Positions 42,651 through 50,705 of a DNA stretch of 58,079 nt are shown here, piece after piece. Position 1 is the stretch's first letter. Every line of letters begins with the position of its first letter. Under the pieces are notes generated by a model. That model was not told the origin of the DNA. It worked only from the letters and a program-made list of their open reading frames with translations, and did no database searches. The position numbers and the translations under genes are program-made. The stretch covers positions 1 through 58,079 of the forward strand of contig JAHDCI010000012.1 in the NCBI GenBank assembly GCA_020629955.1, in the 5' to 3' direction. This DNA is from Myxococcota bacterium (GTDB lineage Bacteria; Myxococcota_A; Polyangia; Polyangiales; Houyiibacteriaceae).

Positions 42651-45198
42651 TTCCCGTAAGCGCACGACGTGCGTTCTACTCGCTGTGGCCTCGCTGGCCC
42701 TCATTGGCTTCTCTGGCTGCTACGACCACCACGAGTGCGGCATGCCGGAAGAGTGCAACTTCGCCGACGATGATTGCGATCGTCGTATCGACGAAGATTT
42801 TGTGGACGATAACGGCGTCTACTTTACCGATGAGCACTGCGGCGGGTGCGGCGTCAACTGCGCGGAAGTATTCCCGACCGCTTCGGAGACCGCGTGCGAG
42901 CTCAGCGATGATGAGCTCTCCGCGCAGTGCGTGATCGTCGCCTGTCCAGAGGGGTTCCACCGTTCTGGCGATGGCAGCTGCGCGCCGGATGTTCCGGTTC
43001 AGTGCCTTGCGTGCGAAGACGCGGCCGATTGCGAAGACCGGCTCCCCGGTTCTTCTTGTGTTGAACTCCCGGGGTCCGATCAGAAGAGATGTCTTGTCGC
43101 CTGTCCGGAGCTTGGCTGCGATCCAGGCTTTGAATGCAACGCGGGAATCTGCGTTCCGCTGACCGGTCGATGCGACTGCACTGAGCTCTCTCTTGGTGCC
43201 GAGATCGGCTGTCTCGTGGAGCGTGACCCAGGCTACTCTTGTGCGGGCGCTCAGATTTGCACCGAGGAAGGCTTCTCCGAGTGCGAACCGGCGCTCGATG
43301 AGACCTGCAACGAACAGGACGATGATTGCGATGGTGAAGTCGATGAGACGTTCCGAGACGAAGAAGGACGCTACGTCGACCGCCTTCATTGCGGAGGATG
43401 CGCGATTCCTTGCGTAGAACCCGGCGAGAATATGGAAGCCCGTTGTGAGCCGCGTCCGATGGGCGCCGTGCAATGTGTGGTTGAGTGCCTCGAGGGTTTC
43501 GTGGACGTGGACGGCATCCTCGCGAATGGCTGTGAATGCGAACGTTTCGACGGTTCTGGCCCTCCGCCTGCGATCGGAGGCGACACGGATTGCGACGGCG
43601 TTCCCGATGTGACGGACGACTTTATCTACGTGACGACCACCGGCAGCGATACCAACCCCGGAACGCTTGAGATGCCCATGCGCACCCTCGCCGGAGCGAT
43701 CGCCCGCGCGGCTCGCGAGAACAAAGACGTTCTGGTTGCCCGGGGAGTCTACGATGGCGCGGTGGAGCTCTCCTCCGGAGTCTCACTCTTCGGTGGCTAC
43801 CGTCCCGACTTCCGCGACCGCGATCTGACGCTCTTCCCGGTCGTACTCGAACATCGCTCGGGCGAAGCGGGAGCGCCGGTTCTCACCTGTCGCGACATTG
43901 GTGCGGAGACCCGCGTCGAAGGGTTTACGATCGAAGCAACCGATGCGACCGAACCCGGTTCCGGCTCAACGGCGATTCTCCTCGACGGATGTTCTCAGGC
44001 GGTATCTTTTGCGCAGCTTGAGATTCGAGCGGGACGAGGTGCTGATGGCATCCGTGGCCGCAGCAGTAGTGACAACCTCGCGGAAATCGGAGCTTCGCTC
44101 GATGACCTCGATGGGATCGATGGCACTGCAGGCGCTGCGGCTCCGAACGTGGGTATCTGTCGACGGGTATCCGCCGGAGGCGGCGGCGCTCACTCATGCC
44201 CCGCCGGTCCGAACGTGAGCGGGGGCGCCGGCGGAGACGCGGACTGTCCTGCGATCGGCTGTTTCCAAGGTCGCGCTTGCGGCAACGCGGGCTGCACCGA
44301 TTTTACGTCCGGCGGAGTCTGCGACTTTGATGCGGTCCTTGCGAGCGCGGTCCCGAACCCAGCGGCTCAGCCGGGGCGCGGACCTTCACCTGGGAGCGCG
44401 GGCGAACGTACCTACAACGCTCCGACCAATCGCCGCCTCTGTAATTTCTGCGATGACAACCCGACGCTTCCTCGCATCGGGCAACGCGGCGAAGATGGCG
44501 CGTCGGGCGTTGATGGAACCGGCGGCCTCGGTTGCGATGGTGGCGCGATTGTCGACCTCGTTTTGGGAAGGCTTCGCGGCGGGGATGGAACCGACGGCGC
44601 CGGCGGAACGCATGGTAGCGGCGGTGGCGGCGGAAGTCCTGGCGCAGGCTACGCCGTGATCGGCGGTACCGAAGGCGAATGCTCCGATCGTAGCGGCGGT
44701 GCAGGCGGTGGCGGCGGTAGCGGTGGCTGCGGCGCTCCTGAAGGCGAAGCCGGTAGCGGAGGAGGTACCTCCGTGGCGGTCTTGGTTCGTCTTGCACCCG
44801 GGGCATCGAGTGGCCCGGCGTTCGAAGACGTTCGCGTGGTCACCGCGAGTGGCGGCAGCGGCGGTCCTGGCGGACAAGGCGCAGCCGGGGGTGCACCAGG
44901 CGCAGGTGCCAACGGGGGCATCGCTGCCTTCTGGTGTGCTCGTGTCGGCGGCCGTGGTGGAGACGGCGGACGCGGCGGAATCGGCGGCGGCGGCGGCGGC
45001 GGTTGTGGTGGCGGCGCGCACGGATTTGTTCTCGTGAGCAGCGGCGACCCGAGCGCGTACGCGACGGCGCTGGAAGCGGTCGAGATCGATGAGATCGGTG
45101 TTGCAGGCGCGGGTGGCAATGGCGGCTTTGCGCCGGGCGCAAGCGGTGGCGATGGCCTTCGCGGCGGCCGAGAGCGCGTGCTCGTTCTTCCCGAATAG
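42634..45198 (+). CDS. MopE-like/beta-helix/Gly-rich surface lipoprotein 2
   Basis: This 854-residue paralogue has a signal peptide (TCVLLAVASLALIGFSGC). It repeats the same architecture: MopE-type motifs CNFADDDCDRRIDEDF and CNEQDDDCDGEVDETF with CGGC segments, a beta-helix domain (FIYVTTTGSDTNPGTLEMPMRT, VRVFSLF-like strands) and a Gly-rich C-terminus. Unlike its partner, both MopE motifs keep the central cysteine. Its start overlaps the upstream gene by 17 bp with an excellent SD. Local duplication is the simplest explanation. Convergent with the next gene, with a 2-bp gap. Confidence 0.86.
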   Translation: MFSPADSRKRTTCVLLAVASLALIGFSGCYDHHECGMPEECNFADDDCDRRIDEDFVDDNGVYFTDEHCGGCGVNCAEVFPTASETACELSDDELSAQCVIVACPEGFHRSGDGSCAPDVPVQCLACEDAADCEDRLPGSSCVELPGSDQKRCLVACPELGCDPGFECNAGICVPLTGRCDCTELSLGAEIGCLVERDPGYSCAGAQICTEEGFSECEPALDETCNEQDDDCDGEVDETFRDEEGRYVDRLHCGGCAIPCVEPGENMEARCEPRPMGAVQCVVECLEGFVDVDGILANGCECERFDGSGPPPAIGGDTDCDGVPDVTDDFIYVTTTGSDTNPGTLEMPMRTLAGAIARAARENKDVLVARGVYDGAVELSSGVSLFGGYRPDFRDRDLTLFPVVLEHRSGEAGAPVLTCRDIGAETRVEGFTIEATDATEPGSGSTAILLDGCSQAVSFAQLEIRAGRGADGIRGRSSSDNLAEIGASLDDLDGIDGTAGAAAPNVGICRRVSAGGGGAHSCPAGPNVSGGAGGDADCPAIGCFQGRACGNAGCTDFTSGGVCDFDAVLASAVPNPAAQPGRGPSPGSAGERTYNAPTNRRLCNFCDDNPTLPRIGQRGEDGASGVDGTGGLGCDGGAIVDLVLGRLRGGDGTDGAGGTHGSGGGGGSPGAGYAVIGGTEGECSDRSGGAGGGGGSGGCGAPEGEAGSGGGTSVAVLVRLAPGASSGPAFEDVRVVTASGGSGGPGGQGAAGGAPGAGANGGIAAFWCARVGGRGGDGGRGGIGGGGGGGCGGGAHGFVLVSSGDPSAYATALEAVEIDEIGVAGAGGNGGFAPGASGGDGLRGGRERVLVLPE

Positions 45199-45200
45199 TC

Positions 45201-46280
45201 CTATTCGTCGAAGCTGAATCCGGCGCACTGGACCTCTACCCGATCGGTCCATTCGCCGGAAACGTCTTCGGAGGGAAAGAGGCGCAGCCCGACCACCACC
45301 TCGTCGTCATCGCAGGATGCCGTCGAGGCGAGTGCTTCCGTTCGATCGTAGGTATAGACCGCACGCTCTTCCGCCGCGGCGTCCCGGCGGACGATCGGCT
45401 CGCCGTCGGTATCCCATCCGAGCCGATAGAGGTCGCACGCGCCACCCAGCGAAGACAGCGTGCCTTCGTCCCCGATACCGTACACTTCGCGCACGAAGCG
45501 ATCGCCTGGACAGAGTTCATCGGACGCGGGATTCGAGAGGGAAGGACCGAGCGGTCCTGACAGTCTCGCGTCGTCGTTTCGGACAATCCGGAGAGCGTCT
45601 CGCCCAAGGGGCGCGCACCACACACGAACCCGTCCAAGATGGTCATCGTCGTTCTGTCGAGCACCGAATCCCACGACCGCCAGTCCTTCGGGACAGAGCG
45701 CCCACTCACCGTCCGGATCTTCGGCCAGACCGACCCTTAGGGTACAGAGGTTGTCCGTCGGTTCGGCGCAGAGGCCGTCCATGCAGAATTGCGCATTCCC
45801 GCATCTTCGCTCCGGATCGGAAGCGCATGCCGTTCCGTTGGCGAGAGATTCGGCAGAGCAGCTCCCATCGTTGCAGGCCCATGCCTGACATGGACCGAGC
45901 TCTCCTTCGCATTCCTCGGCGACAACACACTCGGGTTCGATGGCGTCCGCTGGGGTATCGAGCGGTGCATCCTCGACCCCAGTATCCGCCGGCGTAGCGT
46001 CTTGAGCTGCATCCTCCGCTCTGGCGTCGTGTGCTGTCGCGTCCCGTTCCGAAGCATCCCGTTCCGAAGCATCCCGTTCCGAAGCATCCCGTTCCGATGC
46101 GTCCCGTTCCGATGCATCTTGGGAGGCCGAGTCATCCGCGGCATCCCGACCCCCCGCGTCCATCTCGTTATCCAGCGAAGGATGGGAAACTCTGCAGGCG
46201 CTCGTTAGCAATAGAGCGAGGACCGCGATACGAGTCCGCTTTGAGTTCGACCGCCCCACGCGCACATCGTTTTTTGACAC
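45201..46280 (-). CDS. Asp/Ala-repeat lipoprotein with Cys-rich domain
   Basis: This roughly 359-residue lipoprotein has lipobox TSAC after LALLLTSAC. The linker contains five consecutive DASER pentapeptides encoded by 15-bp repeats (46039-46113), then more Asp/Ala-rich sequence. A Cys-rich domain (ECVVAEECEGELGPCQAWAC, CGNAQFCMDGLC) leads to a beta-rich C-terminal domain (LAVVGFGARQNDDDHLGRVRVWC, VVVGLRLFP, VEVQCAGF) resembling a jacalin-like/DUF fold with repeated strand pairs. The start is uncertain: GTG 46280 or TTG 46295. Confidence 0.75.
   Translation of the reverse strand: MSKNDVRVGRSNSKRTRIAVLALLLTSACRVSHPSLDNEMDAGGRDAADDSASQDASERDASERDASERDASERDASERDATAHDARAEDAAQDATPADTGVEDAPLDTPADAIEPECVVAEECEGELGPCQAWACNDGSCSAESLANGTACASDPERRCGNAQFCMDGLCAEPTDNLCTLRVGLAEDPDGEWALCPEGLAVVGFGARQNDDDHLGRVRVWCAPLGRDALRIVRNDDARLSGPLGPSLSNPASDELCPGDRFVREVYGIGDEGTLSSLGGACDLYRLGWDTDGEPIVRRDAAAEERAVYTYDRTEALASTASCDDDEVVVGLRLFPSEDVSGEWTDRVEVQCAGFSFDE
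46039..46113 (-). repeat. 15-bp coding tandem repeat (DASER), five units
   Basis: Five in-frame copies of a 15-bp unit (GCATCCCGTTCCGAA on the plus strand) encode repeated DASER in the lipoprotein linker. Units differ only at one or two positions, so copy number may vary between strains. Confidence 0.85.
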
Positions 46281-46348
46281 CTCAATACAGTACAACGCCT
46301 GAGGTTCTGCTCCAAAGAGCGCCGCTCGCGACGCGGCGAAGAGAGTCG

Positions 46349-47566
46349 CTAATTCGCGAGTCGCAGCGCCGTGAACTGCCAGCGTTTCTCGGGCTGAAAG
46401 AAGTTTCGGTACGTCGGTCGCACGTGGTCGCGCGGAGTGGCGAGTGACCCGCCTCGGAGAACCCGCTGCGCATTCATAAACTTGCCGTTGTATTCACCCA
46501 GGCTGCCGGGAAGCGGCGTGTACTTCGGGTAAGGAAGGTAGGCGCTGCTCGTCCACTGCCAGCCCGTGCCGAAGATCGAACCCGTCTCTCGCGGGTGAAG
46601 GTATCCGGGCATACTGTCGAGAAGTTGAGCGAGCTCTCGTTGAGGATTTGCTCTCGCCGCGACTTCCCACTCGAACTCTGTTGGGAGCCGTTTCCCGGCC
46701 CAGCGCGCGAACGCATCCGCTTCGAAGAAGCTGATATGCGTAACGGGCGCGTCCTCCTCGGGCGCGATGACGCCGTGAAGGGTTCGTACCTCATAGCCGC
46801 TTTTGCCGCGATGCCAGTAGAGCGGCGCCTTCACACTGTTTGCGTTCACCCAAGCCCATCCATCGGAGAGCCAGAGATTCGCCTTGGAGTACCCCCCGTC
46901 TCGCATGAACGCGAGCCACTCCGCGTTCGTGACCAGCTTGGATGAAAGCTCAAACGCGGGGACAAAGGTTTGGTGCTCAGGGGTCTCGTTGTCGAAACAG
47001 AACCCCGAGTGATCGATGGGCAGTCCAATCGCATGCATGCCTTCATCGAAACGAAAGGGCGCTCGCGGATGTACAGAAGTCTTCGGCACGGGTGACGCAC
47101 GATAGATTGGCGCCAGGGGGTTCATACAGAGTGCGTGCTTGATATCCGTGATGAGCAGCTCTTGATGTTGCTCTTCGTGGTGGAGCCCAAGTTCGACGAG
47201 CCTCTCGAGCTCGGGCGCGATTCCCTCCTCGAGCGCGCGCTCGATGCAGGCATCGACCTTGGTGCGGTAGCCTCGAACTTCTTCTACGCCCGGTCTTGAA
47301 AGCGTGCCGCGATGTGCCCGCGAGAACTGCGGCCCCACGCCTTCGTAATAACTATTAAAGACTTCGCGATAGAGCGGGGGCGATACAGGCGAGAGGCCAA
47401 TCTTCGGAAAAACGAATGTCTCAAAGAACCATGTCGTATGCGCGAGATGCCATTTTGTGGGGCTCGCGTCTGGCATCGATTGAACCACCTGATCTTCCGC
47501 GGTGAGCGGCTCGGTGAGCATCAGACTGCGGGCGCGGATCTCTCGGTAACGGTTGAGTGTGGTCAT
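46349..47566 (-). CDS. egtB: EgtB-like sulfoxide synthase (DinB_2 plus FGE-sulfatase domain)
   Basis: This 405-residue protein matches EgtB of ergothioneine synthesis, which couples an N-methylated histidine to a thiol using iron and oxygen. The N-terminal DinB-like domain has the iron ligand patterns KWHLAHTTWFFE (about 36) and HHEEQHQELLITD (about 127-140). The C-terminal formylglycine-generating-like domain has NAEWLAFMRDGGY, WVNANSVKAPLYWHR, RLPTEFEWEVAARA and QRVLRGGSLATPRDHVRPTYRNFF. Start ATG 47566 overlaps the stop of the esterase gene by ATGA. EgtD is not adjacent. Confidence 0.92.
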   Translation of the reverse strand: MTTLNRYREIRARSLMLTEPLTAEDQVVQSMPDASPTKWHLAHTTWFFETFVFPKIGLSPVSPPLYREVFNSYYEGVGPQFSRAHRGTLSRPGVEEVRGYRTKVDACIERALEEGIAPELERLVELGLHHEEQHQELLITDIKHALCMNPLAPIYRASPVPKTSVHPRAPFRFDEGMHAIGLPIDHSGFCFDNETPEHQTFVPAFELSSKLVTNAEWLAFMRDGGYSKANLWLSDGWAWVNANSVKAPLYWHRGKSGYEVRTLHGVIAPEEDAPVTHISFFEADAFARWAGKRLPTEFEWEVAARANPQRELAQLLDSMPGYLHPRETGSIFGTGWQWTSSAYLPYPKYTPLPGSLGEYNGKFMNAQRVLRGGSLATPRDHVRPTYRNFFQPEKRWQFTALRLAN

Positions 47567-48210
47567 CGTGTTCTGAAGAAAGCACGAGCGTGCTGATCGA
47601 TCGACTCGATCGAGTCCTGAAGGGAGTGATCGTCGTCCACCATCACCAGTTTGATATCGGGGTGCGCATTGACGTAGGTGAGCGAACTGTCGAGAGGCAC
47701 GACCGGATCCAGTCTGCCGTGCAATATGCGAATCGGCCGCTCGGGTCGTGGTGCGCGCGGAAAACGAGCGACCTGCTCGGCGAACTCGTAGTGGAGGGGC
47801 TCCCTTCCGTTCGGTCCGTCGATCGGGATCGTTCCGTTTCTCTGCCACGTGCTCCACACATCGGACCCGAGGTTCTGGTGAAAAAGCGCGACGGGATCAA
47901 GCACCGGGCAGAGGAGAAAGAGACGGTCGACAAGCTCGGGGTGGCGCTGTGCAAATTGCAGCGCGAACCAACCTCCGAAACTGGAGCCTATCAATCGAAG
48001 CGGGCGGTGAAGGGCGGCGCGGTGGTGGAGGTCGAGGAGATGTTCGAGCGTCGCCTCCGGATCCCACGCCTCAAAGCGAGGTTGGTGGAGCGAGGGCGCC
48101 TCAAGTTCGATGCCGAGGGGAGCCCATCGCTTGCGGAGCGCCGAGGCTTTGTTCGCTTTCGGGCTTGAGGCAAAGCCGTGCAGGTAAAGATATCGAAAAG
48201 CCGGGTCCAT
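47563..48210 (-). CDS. YqiA/UPF0227-like alpha/beta hydrolase
   Basis: This 215-residue compact hydrolase has the N-terminal YLHGFASSPKANKA, nucleophile elbow GSSFGGWFA (Ser about 77), acidic region HGRLDPVVPLD and a C-terminal histidine in VDDDHSLQD. The size and motifs match the YqiA/UPF0227 esterase family. Its stop overlaps the egtB start through ATGA, so the pair is translationally coupled. Substrate is unknown; a link with ergothioneine or thiol metabolism is suggested only by the coupling. Confidence 0.88.
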   Translation of the reverse strand: MDPAFRYLYLHGFASSPKANKASALRKRWAPLGIELEAPSLHQPRFEAWDPEATLEHLLDLHHRAALHRPLRLIGSSFGGWFALQFAQRHPELVDRLFLLCPVLDPVALFHQNLGSDVWSTWQRNGTIPIDGPNGREPLHYEFAEQVARFPRAPRPERPIRILHGRLDPVVPLDSSLTYVNAHPDIKLVMVDDDHSLQDSIESIDQHARAFFRTR

Positions 48211-48341
48211 GGTGCGCGTCTCCTCACGAGCGTTCGTTCTCCGAGCCTATCAGGTAGCCCCGAGCTGCATTCTGCATTTCGTCGGGTGTTCTTCTGCGGG
48301 CAAGCCCATGCGCTTCTCAAAACCGTGCTATACGGCCACCC

Positions 48342-49070
48342 ATGACTGCGTTGAAGCGAGTGATGCTGAAGCTCTCGGGCGAAGCACTTTGTGGTGAAGT
48401 TGGCGGTTTCGGGATTCAACCCGAGACCCTTCAGGCGATCGCGTCTGAGATCGCCGAGGTGCATGCGCTCGGAACCGAGATCGGGATCGTGATTGGTGGA
48501 GGCAATATTTTTCGCGGCCTGAAGGGAAGTGCCCAAGGCATGGAACGCTCCACGGCCGACCATATGGGAATGCTCGCGACCGTCATCAACGGACTTGCGT
48601 TTCAAGACGCGCTGGAGAAGCTCGGCGTGCAAACTCGTTGCATGAGTGCGCTCAGCGTTAAGGAAGTCGCCGAGCCCTATATTCGCCGTCGTGCCGTTCG
48701 ACATCTCGAGAAGAAGCGAATCGTCATCTTTGTGGCAGGTACCGGTAATCCGTACTTTTCAACCGATACCGCGGCGGCGCTGCGCGCCATGGAAATTCAA
48801 GCGGACTGTCTCTGCAAGGCGACCAAGGTCGACGGTATCTACGACCGTGACCCCTTTAAGCACGACGACGCGACACTTCAGCCGCGTGTGAGCTACGACC
48901 GGTTTCTCGTCGATCGCATGAAGGTGATGGATTCGACCGCGGTCACGCTTTGTCGCGACAATGCGCTTCCCATTCGCGTCTTTGGCCTCAGCACGTACGG
49001 CAACATCAAGCGCGTGGTTCAGGGGGAAGATGTCGGCACCTTGGTAACAGAAGACGGCGCTAGCGATTGA
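48342..49070 (+). CDS. pyrH: UMP kinase
   Basis: This 242-residue enzyme phosphorylates UMP to UDP. The amino-acid kinase family motifs are [11 protein letters not shown] (about 8-18), [13 protein letters not shown] (about 47-59), [21 protein letters not shown] and [15 protein letters not shown]. Length and motifs match PyrH. It is usually next to tsf or frr, but neither is present here. A clear hairpin follows its 3' end. Confidence 0.96.
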   Translation: MTALKRVMLKLSGEALCGEVGGFGIQPETLQAIASEIAEVHALGTEIGIVIGGGNIFRGLKGSAQGMERSTADHMGMLATVINGLAFQDALEKLGVQTRCMSALSVKEVAEPYIRRRAVRHLEKKRIVIFVAGTGNPYFSTDTAAALRAMEIQADCLCKATKVDGIYDRDPFKHDDATLQPRVSYDRFLVDRMKVMDSTAVTLCRDNALPIRVFGLSTYGNIKRVVQGEDVGTLVTEDGASD

Positions 49071-49093
49071 TGACGCGTTGATACCCCACGAGG

Positions 49094-49117
49094 AGAGCCC
49101 GCTCTGCCGGGCTCTTT
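49094..49117 (+). terminator. Rho-independent terminator after pyrH
   Basis: An 8-bp stem AGAGCCCG/CGGGCTCT with a 6-nt loop is followed by TTTCT. It is 23 bp downstream of the pyrH stop and in the gap to the convergent lipoprotein gene. Confidence 0.75.
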
Positions 49118-49129
49118 CTACTCCGTCTT

Positions 49130-49828
49130 CTACTCCGTCGCGTCGAGTGATACGCAGTGCTGGGCTCGCATTTCGCCAGCGAACTCAATTCCTTCGCCCA
49201 TTCCCATCAAGACGATACCGATCTCGCCGTCCGTCTCGTTCCCGCTGAGATCAACCTCCGCCATACCGCGAACGATCGGCACATCGGTAAGATCTCCCGC
49301 GAAGTCCAAAAATCCGAGCGAGACCTCGTGGGTCCCTTCTGCGGAGGGAAGCGTGCCGACGATCAGGGTTTGAGCGGGCGAGGGAGAATCCATCGAAGGA
49401 CATTCGTCGGCAGCCTCCGCATAGATCTCAAGATGAAGGCTGCCGTCCAAGTTGCGCCCGAACTTCGCGACATCGAGGTTCGCCATGCCCGTCGCGTTGC
49501 TCGCTCGAACGCCGCTCGTCGTGCCTGCATCCTCCGTGGCACCGTCCGGGCCAGCGTCCTCGGCAGAAGCGTCCTCGGCAGAAGCGTCCTCGGCAGAGGC
49601 GTCCTCGCCCGCATCGGTTCCGGCGTCCTCTATCGACGCATCGTCCGAAGCGGCGTCCTCGGTAGGTGCGTCGCTCGACGCATCGCGTATTGCCCCATCG
49701 CTCGTCGAACCGTCGCTCACCTCGCTGTCTGCGGAAGCGTCCATCCCAGAATCCGCTGTCGTGTCGTCGTCACCACAAGCCGGCAGGAAAATGGCGGATA
49801 CGAGACAGAAAAGCAGAGTGAAACGCAT
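49130..49828 (-). CDS. Asp/Ala-repeat lipoprotein
   Basis: This 232-residue lipoprotein has lipobox LPAC (LVSAIFLPAC) followed by GDDD, which may mark outer-membrane retention. The linker (about 25-105) is Asp/Ser/Ala-rich with repeated DASAE encoded by a 15-bp repeat (49554-49598). The C-terminal about 120 residues (LHLEIYAEAADECP, EGTHEVSLGFLDFAGDL, GIVLMGMGEGIEFAGEM) look beta-rich and belong to no family I recognise. Convergent with pyrH. Confidence 0.75.
   Translation of the reverse strand: MRFTLLFCLVSAIFLPACGDDDTTADSGMDASADSEVSDGSTSDGAIRDASSDAPTEDAASDDASIEDAGTDAGEDASAEDASAEDASAEDAGPDGATEDAGTTSGVRASNATGMANLDVAKFGRNLDGSLHLEIYAEAADECPSMDSPSPAQTLIVGTLPSAEGTHEVSLGFLDFAGDLTDVPIVRGMAEVDLSGNETDGEIGIVLMGMGEGIEFAGEMRAQHCVSLDATE
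49554..49598 (-). repeat. 15-bp coding tandem repeat (three units)
   Basis: Three in-frame copies of GCGTCCTCGGCAGAA-type units encode repeated DASAE in the lipoprotein linker, with a fourth degenerate unit. This parallels the DASER repeat at 46039. Confidence 0.85.
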
Positions 49829-49842
49829 TTCTTACGCTAGCT

Positions 49843-49900
49843 CGAAAGCGCTGTCGCGGCACGTCGCCTCGTGTTTCCTGGGCTTTCAGCAGCGCTTTCG
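49843..49900. promoter_or_regulatory. 11-bp inverted repeat between lipoprotein and phoB
   Basis: CGAAAGCGCTG (49843-49853) and CAGCGCTTTCG (49890-49900) are perfect inverted copies separated by 36 bp in the divergent region before phoB. It may be a hairpin or a binding site; it is not a Pho box. Confidence 0.35.
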
Positions 49901-49995
49901 CACAATGAGCGAGTATTCGGGATGCTTTTCGCTTCATAACGTGCCAGATCTCCGGCGCGTGGACTTGGCAACTCGCCAGGTGCGGAGGAGGCAAG

Positions 49996-50688
49996 ATGGG
50001 CTCGAAGATCTTGGTCGTTGAGGATGAGGCAGACCTCGCGGAGCTTGTCGCGTTTAACTTGCGCGAGGCTGGCCACGAAGTTTCGACGGCCGGTAGTGGT
50101 AGCACTGCGCTCGCTCAGATCCGTCAGTCTCCACCGGACCTGTTGATCCTCGACGTCATGTTGCCCGACATCTCTGGGCTCGAGGTATGCCGTCGAATAC
50201 GTCTGGACGAGGCCACGGCTTCGATACCCGTCATCATGCTCACTGCCAAGGGCAGCGAATCCGATCGCATCGAGGGCTTTGAACTGGGTGCGGACGACTA
50301 TGTCACCAAGCCCTTCAGTCCACGCGAACTTAACCTTCGAGTCGACGCCTTGCTGCGCAGAGCAGGTTCCCGTCCGAAAACCAAGACGGAAGAGGGCATC
50401 GAGATTGGCTGCCTCGAAATTGACGTCGCCGCGCATCGGGTCAGCGTTCACAATGAGGAAAAGAATCTCACGGCACTCGAGTTCCGCTTGCTCCTCGACC
50501 TCGCAAAGAGGCAGGGCCGGGTGCAGAGCCGAAACGATTTGCTCGAACGCGTTTGGGGCTACGCGCCCGGGGTCGAGACCCGAACCGTTGACACCCACGT
50601 AAAACGCTTGCGCGAGAAACTTGGTGACGAAGCCGCTGCCCTCATCGAGACCGTGCGAGGCGTTGGCTATCGCATGCGCAAAGGCTAA
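49996..50688 (+). CDS. phoB: PhoB-type response regulator
   Basis: This 230-residue OmpR/PhoB-family regulator has a receiver domain (phosphoacceptor Asp about 53 in LLILDVMLPDISG, Lys in MLTAKGSE) and a C-terminal winged helix (ALEFRLLLDLAKRQGRVQSR, TVDTHVKRLREKLG). It is followed 17 bp later by a PhoR-like kinase, so it is the two-component partner. PhoB versus another OmpR-type role is not proven, because no Pho genes (pstSCAB, phoU) are present. Confidence 0.9.
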   Translation: MGSKILVVEDEADLAELVAFNLREAGHEVSTAGSGSTALAQIRQSPPDLLILDVMLPDISGLEVCRRIRLDEATASIPVIMLTAKGSESDRIEGFELGADDYVTKPFSPRELNLRVDALLRRAGSRPKTKTEEGIEIGCLEIDVAAHRVSVHNEEKNLTALEFRLLLDLAKRQGRVQSRNDLLERVWGYAPGVETRTVDTHVKRLREKLGDEAAALIETVRGVGYRMRKG

Positions 50689-50705
50689 CCCCGACCTTCT
50701 TTCGC

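Noticed and set aside
42060-45003. Runs of GGC codons considered as microsatellites or a CRISPR-like array
   Set aside because: They encode the Gly-rich tails; spacing is irregular and there are no spacers.
49843-49995. Pho box upstream of phoB
   Set aside because: No CTGTCAT-type direct repeats are visible; only an inverted repeat.
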